From contig PLEU01000071.1 in NCBI GenBank assembly GCA_003136515.1, positions 1-6,194 on the forward strand: a DNA stretch of 6,194 nucleotides. The letters are read 5' to 3'. The position numbers were made by a program, and so were the translations under genes. Positions within the stretch are counted from its first letter, which is position 1; each line of letters starts with the position of its first letter. The stretch is from Spartobacteria bacterium (lineage in GTDB: Bacteria > Verrucomicrobiota > Verrucomicrobiae > Chthoniobacterales > UBA6821). Positions 1 to 6,153 of the stretch are shown here, piece after piece. Below the pieces are notes generated by a model, which was not told the DNA's origin, did no database searches, and was given only the letters and a program-made list of their open reading frames with translations.

Positions 1-915
1 GGCATGGCCGAGGAGAGACTGGACGCTTCGCAGATCGGCACCATTGTCGAGCAAGTGCGTGGCGAAAGAGTGACGGAGCTTGTGAGGACTGAGCGTCGCG
101 GGTAGTCCCGCTTCCCGGACATAAGCTTTCAAGAGCAACCAGATGGAACGGTGCCCGAGACGTTTGCGGCTTTTATTAAGGAAGAGTGGGCCAGTTTGAA
201 TCCCTGCCTGATGGCGGTAGCGGGAAAGGGCTTCCAGAGCGAGTGAGCCGACCGGGACAATCCGCTCGCGCGAGCCTTTGCCCATGACTCGAATAGTTTC
301 ACCTATGGGATCGAGATCTCGCACATCAAGGGAAGAGAGTTCCGCCAGGCGCAGACCGGAGGAATAAAACAATTCCAGAATCGCCATATCACGGGCAGCC
401 ATCCATGAAGGAGCCTGTTTGGATTTTGTCCTTTTGGCAGGCTGATCCATAAGGACGGTGACCTGCGGCACCGTGAGGAACTGCGGGAGCGTCTTTTGCA
501 ATTTGGGCAGGGAGACGAGTTTCAGGACATTGGCGGTGGTGACATTTCTCTCCGCAAGGTGATTGTAGAAGCTGCGAAGCGCCGCAAAGCTGAGCCTGAT
601 GGTGGCCCGCGACTGACCTTTTTTCATCAGCTCCAGGAGGTAGGCCCTAAAGTCATCTGGTGTCGCCTCGGACCAAGGCAACTCGGGGCGAAAGGCACGG
701 AATTTTTCAAGCGCCTGACGGTAAGCACGCAGGGTCTGTGGGGAGTAATTTTTGCCTCCCTCCAGATAATCAAAAAATTCCTCCCGCAATGGATCCGGGA
801 GAATCTCCTTACTGGGAGAGCTATCGGGAACTTCCTTCTTCACCGGCCAAGAGTAGAGCACTTCGGGGAGGTCAGGCAAATTTCGTTCTGGGATATACAG
901 AGGATTCAATTTCAT
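1..915 (-). CDS. xerC: Tyrosine recombinase XerC-like, C-terminus beyond the window edge (partial)
   Basis: XerC-type recombinases act with XerD at the dif site to resolve chromosome dimers. The frame is open from the ATG at 915 to base 1, giving 305 residues and no stop. An N-terminal SAM-like core-binding domain spans about residues 43-135 (SPQTLRAYRQALEKF near 58), and the catalytic domain starts near 145. Visible catalytic residues are Arg189 (GLRLAEL), Lys213 (MGKGSRERIVP), His278 and Arg281 (HKLRHSFATHLL), and His304 (LLGHA). The nucleophilic Tyr, normally nine residues after that His, lies outside the window. The HKLRHSFATH and VMGKGS motifs resemble XerC more than XerD, but a generic Xer/integrase assignment is possible. 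About 42 residues precede the core-binding domain, more than in E. coli XerC. The start is uncertain: 915 has AGGGA only 3 bases upstream, and an in-frame ATG at 951 would add 12 residues and overlap the divergent neighbour. Confidence 0.93.
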   Translation of the reverse strand, partial: MKLNPLYIPERNLPDLPEVLYSWPVKKEVPDSSPSKEILPDPLREEFFDYLEGGKNYSPQTLRAYRQALEKFRAFRPELPWSEATPDDFRAYLLELMKKGQSRATIRLSFAALRSFYNHLAERNVTTANVLKLVSLPKLQKTLPQFLTVPQVTVLMDQPAKRTKSKQAPSWMAARDMAILELFYSSGLRLAELSSLDVRDLDPIGETIRVMGKGSRERIVPVGSLALEALSRYRHQAGIQTGPLFLNKSRKRLGHRSIWLLLKAYVREAGLPATLSPHKLRHSFATHLLDNGADLRSVQSLLGHA

Positions 916-932
916 GATTCCCTGTTCATCAC

Positions 933-2108
933 ATGACCGCCCCCGCTTCATCCCGATCTCTAAATATCGGTTTTCTGCGCCGGGGATACTCCTCCAGTGG
1001 CGGAGTGGAGGTTTATCTCAAGGGGCTGGCTGGGGGCCTGCGATCCGAAGGTCACAGAGTGATTTTGTTCGGGACGAAGGAGTGGCCACTTGAAGAATGG
1101 CCTGGAGGGGAGATTCTCCGTTGCGAAGGCAGGTCGCTCGCCCGGTACATCAGAGAGGTTGAGGACCACAAAAGGTCTTTCGGCATCGGGCTCGATTTAC
1201 TCCTTTCTGTTGAAAAGGTGCCTGGTTGTGACCTGTATCGCACGGATGAGGGACTTCATCTGGCTTGGCTGATGGCTCGTCAACAATATGTCCCTGTCTG
1301 GACACGATGGTTCCAGTGGCTCAGTCCTAGGCATCGTGAGAAACTCCGCCTGGAACGCCTCCTCTTCCAGCCTCATTCCACACGCCGCGTGATCTCTATC
1401 TCGAATAAGATCACCCGCGACATCGTCTCTCTCTACGGGTATCCGCCTTCGCAGATCAGTATGATCAGGAACGGGGTGCCCCATTTTGGAATTCCCAGTT
1501 CCTCGGAGAGAATGACAGCACGCGAGCAACTCAGTATCGCCCAAGAAGAAAGAGTCGTGCTCTTTGTTGGTACGGGCTGGCAGCGCAAGGGGCTTGGGTT
1601 CGCGATCCGTGCCGTGGAAAAACTAAACTCAACTCGGCAACCAAGTGGGGGTTCCCGGAAAATCACCCTTCTTGTCGCAGGTAGAGGATCCGTGAGCCGC
1701 TACAACTCACCTTTTGTGCGTTTCCTTGGGCCTGTGAAGCAAATGGCTCCAGTCTATGCTGCGGCCGATATTTTCGTCACGCCGACTATTTTCGAACCAT
1801 TTTCGCTGGCCGCATTGGAGGCACTCAGTTCGGGGCTTCCCGTTATCACGAGTTCGGCTGCGGGGATCTCCGAAATCATGACTCAGGATGTGCATGGGGA
1901 GATCATTGAAGAACCTTCCGACATCGATTCGCTTGCGGCGGCACTCATCAAGTGGTTGTTGATCACCGATGACCCTGCCAGGATCGCCATATCTCGGACA
2001 GCCTGCTCGGAACTGGCCGCCGTTTTCACCCTGGACCAAAATCTTCACCAGACACTGGCGTTGATTAACGAAGTGATCTTGGAAAAAGAGTCGCTGAAGG
2101 GAGCGTGA
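933..2108 (+). CDS. Family 4 glycosyltransferase, WaaG-like (probable LPS core sugar transferase)
   Basis: A 391-residue GT-B glycosyltransferase, probably retaining, that would transfer a sugar from a nucleotide-sugar donor to a growing LPS core or other glycolipid at the inner face of the cytoplasmic membrane. The N-terminal Rossmann half has a Gly-rich acceptor loop (SSGGVE, 21-26). The C-terminal half begins at FVGTGWQRKG (211-220), where Arg218/Lys219 would contact donor phosphates, and carries the GT4 EX7E motif Glu288...Glu296 (FEPFSLAALEAL) followed by GLPVITS. Residues 93-145 (VEKVPGCDLYR, then a basic aromatic stretch WTRWFQWLSPRHREKLRLE) parallel the membrane-interacting region of E. 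coli WaaG, which is why I favour that subgroup; donor and acceptor cannot be read from sequence. There is no signal peptide or membrane span. ATG 933 is the only sensible start, because an in-frame TGA sits at 915-917. I see no Shine-Dalgarno. The gene is divergent from xerC and convergent with the peptidase. Confidence 0.9.
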   Translation: MTAPASSRSLNIGFLRRGYSSSGGVEVYLKGLAGGLRSEGHRVILFGTKEWPLEEWPGGEILRCEGRSLARYIREVEDHKRSFGIGLDLLLSVEKVPGCDLYRTDEGLHLAWLMARQQYVPVWTRWFQWLSPRHREKLRLERLLFQPHSTRRVISISNKITRDIVSLYGYPPSQISMIRNGVPHFGIPSSSERMTAREQLSIAQEERVVLFVGTGWQRKGLGFAIRAVEKLNSTRQPSGGSRKITLLVAGRGSVSRYNSPFVRFLGPVKQMAPVYAAADIFVTPTIFEPFSLAALEALSSGLPVITSSAAGISEIMTQDVHGEIIEEPSDIDSLAAALIKWLLITDDPARIAISRTACSELAAVFTLDQNLHQTLALINEVILEKESLKGA

Positions 2109-2122
2109 AGAGTCTCTTTTTC
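2082..2122. terminator. Candidate bidirectional terminator hairpin at the convergent gene ends
   Basis: GAAAAAGAG (2082-2090) is perfectly complementary to CTCTTTTTC (2114-2122), and an inner CGCT/AGCG stem (2092-2095 with 2102-2105) sits in the loop region. The structure overlaps the glycosyltransferase TGA at 2106-2108 and lies just beyond the peptidase stop. The A-rich left arm and T-rich right arm would give a U-run on either transcript, which is typical of bidirectional terminators between convergent genes. The bulged, AT-rich outer stem makes it weaker than a classical GC-rich hairpin. Confidence 0.45.
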
Positions 2123-2133
2123 AGCGGTATTAC

Positions 2134-3867
2134 CTACTTGGTTGTCACGGAGAAACTCGCGGTGACTTGTGGAGCACTGTGATAATTGGCGTTTCCTGCT
2201 TGGTTGGCCGCTAGAACTACTGTGCCGGGCTTCTTTGTGAGAGTGATCAGATTTTTTTTAATTTTTGCAGGGCCGGATTTTACGGTCACAGTGACCAAGA
2301 GTCCGGCGTTGGAGGTGGGCAGAACTATGTCGAAGGGCGGCGCTGTCACAGTCGTTGTTTTGAATCCAAGGGAGAACGGGGTGATAACTTGATTCCCTTT
2401 GTTGACCTTGAAGCTTGTGGTGACTTCCGGGGCGGGCTTGAAGTAATTTGTGGTGCCAGGCTGGTTGGCGGCTAGGAATACATTCCCGACGGACGTTGGA
2501 GTGATGATGGCGTTGGTAATTTCATTGGTGATGGTGGCATTCCCGGAGAGCACGCTTACCTTGACAGGGAGGCCGGAACTGGCTGCGGGAGGAATGATCG
2601 CAAAAGAAGCCCCACATTGCTGAGGAGGGATTTCAGGAAACGCCGAGATGATCTGTGCCGGATCCTGGAGTGAGGGGGAGAGAGCGGCAACTTGAGCGGC
2701 ATAGGGACTTCCCAAGCCTGTTGCCAAATCATACCCAAGGGTTGCACGGTAAGTGCTCGAGCCTGTTGTGATGTCCTTCAAGGGCCAGGAGTTGGTCGCA
2801 TTGAGGTAAGTTTGTTTGGAGTAAAGGAGGGGAAGGATGGCATCATTGCTCTGACCCAAGCTGGCGCGTCTCGCCAGAAGGGCCGCCCACTGCGGTACGG
2901 CGGCACTGGTTCCCCCTACAACCTGCCATGATCCGAGCTGGCCAGGAAGGGTTGGATCAGTGAAGTAAACCGAGACTCCTGTGTTGGGATCCGCATCATA
3001 GCTCACGTCGGGAATTCCCCTGAAGGAGTTCAGGATCTGAATCTTCTTCTGGAAGGGGGGTAGGGACTCGTACTGGCTGATTCCTCCGCCGCTGTCCCTC
3101 CATGCTGATTCCGAAAAGAGTCCCGTCTGGTTGTTATAGGCAAGTGAGGTGCCTCCCACGGCGATGACATTGGTGGACGTGGCGGGATAGCAAACATCTT
3201 TGTTATCACCTGTTGCGGCCAGAAAGACCGTTCCCGGAGACTGAAAAAAGGAGTCCTCTGTTAATTCGCTTGGATATTCCGTATTGCCGTAGCTCATCGA
3301 GACGATGTTTGCGTTCAGATTCGTCACGGCATATTGGACCGCCTGATCCGTCATGCTGCCATCGGCGTCAACCACCAGTACAATAGTAGCTCCGGGAGCC
3401 ATCGCATGTGACCACTCTACATCCAAGGTGGTTTCTGAAGCCCAGCCTGAATATGCTGGGTCGCTGGTATCGGGATACCCATTGGGGTAGTAGATCTGAA
3501 GATTGGTTCTGGGTAGGTGGAAAGTATCGCAGAAGACGTCCAGATCCGACTGGATATTAGCGCTTCCGAAAGCATCAATGACCGCGATGATTTGACCTGT
3601 CCCATTCGCTTGAGATGGAATGAGATTGAAGCCGTAAGCCTTGCCTATTTCATTCGGCGTGTAACCACTGTCCACATAACTTGTCCCAAGGGGGATAGGG
3701 TCGCCATTTCTGGCGCTTCCAATCGTGTTGGCCCTCATGCCGTCCCTCCATCCATATTTCCATTCGATCATCGGAAAGGGGCGCGACGCATGTTGATCAC
3801 TGATTTGCGCACCCGCACTGCTGATCGCAGCGACCGCGAGCAGAGACGTGATCAAGGGGGATTTCAT
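2134..3867 (-). CDS. Secreted S53 (sedolisin-like) serine-carboxyl peptidase without prodomain, with two C-terminal repeats
   Basis: A 577-residue exported endopeptidase of the sedolisin family, whose members usually work at acid pH with a Ser-Glu-Asp triad. A Sec signal peptide covers residues 1-20 (AGA before Gln21). The peptidase domain runs from about 68 (YTPNEIGKAYGF) to 395. The triad is Glu145 and Asp149 in SETTLDVEW plus Ser321 in GGTSAAVP, with Asp221 (ATGDN) as the oxyanion residue. Asp365-Ile366 and Asp380 (LGYDLATGLGSP) match the family calcium site. Residue 193 is Tyr in SMSYG, where many sedolisins have Trp. Residues 405-574 form two related beta-rich repeats. The usual activation prodomain of nearly 200 residues is absent: only about 47 residues lie between signal peptide and peptidase domain, and an in-frame TAA ten codons upstream of the ATG rules out a longer start. 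No clear Shine-Dalgarno or promoter is visible. The substrate is unknown; secretion suggests nutrient protein breakdown or surface processing. Confidence 0.9.
   Translation of the reverse strand: MKSPLITSLLAVAAISSAGAQISDQHASRPFPMIEWKYGWRDGMRANTIGSARNGDPIPLGTSYVDSGYTPNEIGKAYGFNLIPSQANGTGQIIAVIDAFGSANIQSDLDVFCDTFHLPRTNLQIYYPNGYPDTSDPAYSGWASETTLDVEWSHAMAPGATIVLVVDADGSMTDQAVQYAVTNLNANIVSMSYGNTEYPSELTEDSFFQSPGTVFLAATGDNKDVCYPATSTNVIAVGGTSLAYNNQTGLFSESAWRDSGGGISQYESLPPFQKKIQILNSFRGIPDVSYDADPNTGVSVYFTDPTLPGQLGSWQVVGGTSAAVPQWAALLARRASLGQSNDAILPLLYSKQTYLNATNSWPLKDITTGSSTYRATLGYDLATGLGSPYAAQVAALSPSLQDPAQIISAFPEIPPQQCGASFAIIPPAASSGLPVKVSVLSGNATITNEITNAIITPTSVGNVFLAANQPGTTNYFKPAPEVTTSFKVNKGNQVITPFSLGFKTTTVTAPPFDIVLPTSNAGLLVTVTVKSGPAKIKKNLITLTKKPGTVVLAANQAGNANYHSAPQVTASFSVTTK
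2146..2391 (-). repeat. Second C-terminal Ig-like repeat of the S53 peptidase (residues 493-574)
   Basis: This is the second copy of the module. It ends three residues before the stop, so the protein finishes on the repeat with no LPXTG, PEP-CTERM or other sorting tail. It contains the LAANQAGNANY turn that matches LAANQPGTTNY in the first copy. It is Lys-rich (KIKKN, TKKPG) compared with the first copy. Confidence 0.7.
2404..2655 (-). repeat. First C-terminal Ig-like repeat of the S53 peptidase (residues 405-488)
   Basis: This repeat aligns with the second one: both open with Q-(I/V)-I, have a central VLSGNATI or VKSGPAKI strand, then V(F/V)LAANQ, a G..NY turn, and end in a VT(T/A)SF(K/S)V strand. 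The pattern resembles MBG/Ig-like modules found at the C-termini of secreted proteins, where they act as spacers or surface attachment. Catalysis is not expected. At DNA level the copies have diverged, so this is an old duplication. Confidence 0.7.
3808..3867 (-). other. Sec signal peptide of the S53 peptidase
   Basis: The N-terminus has a Lys at position 2, a hydrophobic core (LITSLLAVAAI) and a small-residue A-G-A site, so signal peptidase I cleavage is expected after residue 20, before Gln21. There is no Cys after the site, so it is not a lipoprotein. Confidence 0.75.
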
Positions 3868-3998
3868 GGTTTGCCGAAACGTAGCACTAAAAGCTTACAT
3901 CGCCTGCTCAAAAAGCAAACAGGATATGAATCTGCGACGAATCTTCTCGGAGGAGTTTAGGACAATCATGGCGCGCAAGAGTGGTTCAGGCCCGACTC

Positions 3999-4016
3999 AC
4001 TACTTCCTGAAGTAGT
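3999..4016. repeat. Inverted repeat over the acyltransferase stop codon
   Basis: ACTACTTC and GAAGTAGT form a perfect 8-base inverted repeat around a CT centre. It covers the last codons (Tyr-Phe-Arg-Lys) and the TAG stop of the acyltransferase; an in-frame TGA follows immediately, giving tandem stops. There is no following T-run on the minus strand, so an intrinsic terminator role is weakly supported, and it could be coincidence from the coding sequence. Confidence 0.35.
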
Positions 4017-5106
4017 CCATGATGGGTTTCTCGATTTTTGTCCAAGAGAGCCAAGCGCACAGGATAGTAATCGTGGTAAGGAAAAAGATGCGATACTCGG
4101 GGATCTGAACAGTCCAGATGAATTTCGCCGGAATAAACGTGTCGCAGATAATGGAGACCAGAATGTGATAGATATAGAGTCCGTAGCTAATCTGGCCCAG
4201 TCCGACAAGAATCGGGAAGCAGAGGAGTTTGCCAAGATTACCATTCAGTCCGTAGCTCACACGGAGGGTGATAAAGGCCATGGAAAATGCCTCCAGCGGC
4301 TCTGCTAGGATGGATTTATAGGAGTGGAGATCACCGCTTCGGAGTGTGAAGGCAAACACCAGACACAGGATGCTAATGAACCCCAGCAGGATGCAGAAAA
4401 CATTGTTCCTGAACCAGGGTTCGATTCCGGTGTATTTCCTGAGCCAGGCGGCAATGGCTCCTGCCGCGAGGGAGTCCAAGCATGATGCGGGCAGCACCCA
4501 ACGGGCCATGATGGTAGCGTCGGAGGAGATGCAATGCGCCCGGAACAAGATTCCGCCAAGCGCCACGAGCACGATGCAGGGGAGCGTGAGATTTCTCGGC
4601 ACAATCAGTATGAGGATCGGCCAGACAAGATAAAACTGTTCCTGAACACACAAGGACCAGAGATGGGAGATGGCATCTGGCCAATAATCCTGAAGTGCGA
4701 TGTAAAAGTTGATTGTGAAGGTGAAGAGCCATCCGATCTGGTGACGCATTTCTCCTAGGCCCAGGGCCAGCCCTATCAGGATGAAAATGAAATATGCGGG
4801 GGCGATTCTTGCGAAACGATTGAGATAAAATGCCGTAAGTATGGACTTGATGTTGTGGCTTTTATCCTCGATTTGTCCGCGGCGGTTGAGCAGGGAGAGG
4901 GTGATGAAGTATCCGCTCAGAACCATGAAAAACCGGACTGCTATCACGCCTAGATGATAACTGTCGGGCAGGGGAAATCCGGGGAGTTTCGCCCCGAAGT
5001 GATCGAACAAGATGATGCAGACAGCCACCCCTCTTAGGGTGTCAAATTGGGGTAGATAGCCTGCAGCCGGTTTTTTCCGAACACATTCAGGGGATGATTG
5101 ATGCAC
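4000..5106 (-). CDS. Integral-membrane acyltransferase 3 family protein (OafA/YrhL type)
   Basis: A 368-residue polytopic inner-membrane protein that would transfer an acyl group, commonly acetyl, to a sugar of LPS, exopolysaccharide, peptidoglycan or a secondary metabolite. Family hallmarks are FDTLRGVAV with Arg25-x10-His36, FFMVLSGYFIT (59-69), the YLNRFARIAPAYF loop (94-106) and HLWSLCVQEQFYLVWP (148-163, with His148 and Glu156). About ten hydrophobic segments follow one another to the C-terminus, which ends in the usual short basic tail (KIEKPIMDYFRK). The length matches stand-alone family members; there is no SGNH domain fusion. The start is a GTG at 5106, since no in-frame ATG precedes the conserved FDTLRG segment, and no Shine-Dalgarno is visible. 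A promoter-like element sits upstream and a terminator-like hairpin separates it from the HAD gene. A surface-glycan role is plausible given the WaaG-like gene nearby, but the acceptor cannot be deduced. Confidence 0.92.
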   Translation of the reverse strand: MHQSSPECVRKKPAAGYLPQFDTLRGVAVCIILFDHFGAKLPGFPLPDSYHLGVIAVRFFMVLSGYFITLSLLNRRGQIEDKSHNIKSILTAFYLNRFARIAPAYFIFILIGLALGLGEMRHQIGWLFTFTINFYIALQDYWPDAISHLWSLCVQEQFYLVWPILILIVPRNLTLPCIVLVALGGILFRAHCISSDATIMARWVLPASCLDSLAAGAIAAWLRKYTGIEPWFRNNVFCILLGFISILCLVFAFTLRSGDLHSYKSILAEPLEAFSMAFITLRVSYGLNGNLGKLLCFPILVGLGQISYGLYIYHILVSIICDTFIPAKFIWTVQIPEYRIFFLTTITILCAWLSWTKIEKPIMDYFRK

Positions 5107-5138
5107 AAAAAGGAACTTGGTGATCAGGCTCTCAGGCT

Positions 5139-5167
5139 ACTATTCTGTAGATGGAGACCAGAGCCAA
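5139..5167 (-). promoter_or_regulatory. Possible sigma70-type promoter for the acyltransferase gene
   Basis: Read on the minus strand, TTGGCT (5162-5167) and AATAGT (5139-5144) are separated by exactly 17 bases. Each hexamer matches four of six consensus positions. Transcription would start near 5132, leaving a leader of about 25 bases before the GTG at 5106. Its position directly after the hairpin that follows the HAD gene supports an independent transcription unit. Such partial matches also arise by chance. Confidence 0.3.
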
Positions 5168-5172
5168 GGCTG

Positions 5173-5219
5173 AAAAATGGGATACGCCCAAGAAATCGAT
5201 TCCTGATTTCTCCCGGGCG
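5173..5219 (-). terminator. Candidate intrinsic terminator after the HAD phosphatase gene
   Basis: On the minus strand, 19 bases past the HAD stop, a two-part stem forms. CGCCC/GGGCG (5185-5189 with 5215-5219) encloses AGAAATC/GATTTCT (5191-5197 with 5205-5211), with a 7-base loop and a small A versus CCC internal bulge. A run of five T follows (5173-5177), displaced about seven bases from the stem base. The displacement lowers confidence, but stem strength and location fit a terminator. Confidence 0.45.
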
Positions 5220-5237
5220 GAATGTGGGGCAGTTTTC

Positions 5238-6029
5238 TCATGATTTCTGGGCACTATCGAACCACTTTGGCAACGAAGCAAATGAATCAAGGATAACGTC
5301 CGGGGTCACGCGGCTGTTCTTCAGTTGTTCCGGCAGGAACTTGCCCGTGCGAACCAGTATTCCTATACTGCCAGCCTCCTGCCCTCCTCCCACGTCTGCT
5401 TCCAGATCATCTCCGATTACGGCAATGTTTCCCTGCGCCAGATTAAGGCTCCGGGCGGCCATTTGGAAAAATTCCCCCGCCGGTTTTCCGATCAGGAGTG
5501 CCTTGCATCCGCTGGCGTACTCGAGGGCTGCGACTATAGAACCAACATCGAGGCAGAGTCCGTCGTTTCCCCGGAAATAGCGATTCCGGGCCAGAGCTAT
5601 GAATGCAGAGCCCTCCAGTAGAAAACGGAAGGCCATGTTCAATTTGGCATAGCTGAGTTCGTCGCCTATATCCCCGATCAGCACGGCTTGGGGAGATGTC
5701 TCCACTAGGGAGATGCCTTCCAGATCCTCCTGAAGGGAACGCTTAATGAGGGGATAACACCGAGTCAGTCCATGGTTGAGGAGATAATCACGGGCAATGA
5801 CTGGTGCGCTGAAGAGTTCCTCGGCTGGGACGGCCAGTCCAAGCCTCGCTAGTTTTTCTAGAATGGCCTTCCGGGGTTTGCTGGTCGTGTTGGTGACAAA
5901 ACGATAGGGGATGCCTTGGGATTGCAGCCACTCCAGCGTCGCGGCCACTCCGGGGATGAGCTCCTCCCCATTGACCACGGTGCCGTCCAGATCGATCAAG
6001 AGTCCCTGTATGGATTTCTGTATCGCCAT
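5238..6029 (-). CDS. HAD superfamily subclass IIA hydrolase, NagD/HDHD2-like phosphatase
   Basis: A 263-residue cytoplasmic phosphatase that would cleave phosphate esters through an Asp-phosphate intermediate with magnesium. All four HAD motifs are visible: DLDGT with nucleophile Asp13 and acid Asp15, Thr46 in FVTNTT, Lys182 in IGKPAGEFF, and GDD (Asp207/Asp208) with Asp212. A type IIA cap lies between motifs II and III. The order and spacing closely resemble NagD and especially vertebrate HDHD2 (about 259 residues); the physiological substrate of this subgroup is poorly defined. I chose the ATG at 6029 because the hydrophobic strand before DLDGT begins right after it. The frame stays open to a TTG at 6149, but those 40 extra residues have no counterpart in the family. 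No Shine-Dalgarno is visible. The 165 bases upstream (6030-6194) hold no further gene and no convincing -35/-10 pair. The gene probably forms its own unit, with a hairpin following its stop. Confidence 0.92.
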   Translation of the reverse strand: MAIQKSIQGLLIDLDGTVVNGEELIPGVAATLEWLQSQGIPYRFVTNTTSKPRKAILEKLARLGLAVPAEELFSAPVIARDYLLNHGLTRCYPLIKRSLQEDLEGISLVETSPQAVLIGDIGDELSYAKLNMAFRFLLEGSAFIALARNRYFRGNDGLCLDVGSIVAALEYASGCKALLIGKPAGEFFQMAARSLNLAQGNIAVIGDDLEADVGGGQEAGSIGILVRTGKFLPEQLKNSRVTPDVILDSFASLPKWFDSAQKS

Positions 6030-6141
6030 TGGTAGAAGAGTAGCATATACTGCGCCTAAGTTTAGTGGCTTTTCGATTACCCAAAGAAACGTTCCCCCTC
6101 TTCCGTAAATGACTGTAGCGGCTGTGATCCTAACTTCGGGA

Positions 6142-6153
6142 AAGGTCAACCTT
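6142..6153. promoter_or_regulatory. Short palindrome upstream of the HAD gene
   Basis: AAGGT and ACCTT flank a central CA, making a 12-base inverted repeat about 113 bases upstream of the HAD ATG. Its minus strand includes TTGACC, a fair -35 hexamer without a matching -10 at normal spacing. It might be an operator half-site pair, but a palindrome this short is expected by chance in a region of this size. Confidence 0.15.

Noticed and set aside
1..932. Reading the recombinase as the integrase of a mobile element
   Set aside because: No attachment-site repeats, cargo genes or insertion-sequence ends are visible, and the motifs match the housekeeping XerC type.
496..936. A 146-codon open frame on the plus strand
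   Set aside because: It lies antisense inside the clearly conserved xerC frame and its product resembles no known fold; it is a coding shadow.
3517..3960. A 147-codon open frame on the plus strand reaching into the gap upstream of the peptidase
   Set aside because: It is mostly antisense to the S53 N-terminal region, with an Arg-rich, low-information product and no start signal.
5098..5580. A 160-codon open frame on the plus strand across the gap between acyltransferase and HAD genes
   Set aside because: Most of it is antisense to the HAD catalytic region, and the gap portion contains a hairpin and promoter-like element on the other strand.
6030..6149. A 40-residue N-terminal extension of the HAD protein from a TTG at 6149
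   Set aside because: NagD/HDHD2-type proteins begin just before the DLDGT strand, and the ATG at 6029 fits that exactly; the extension has no recognisable signal or domain.
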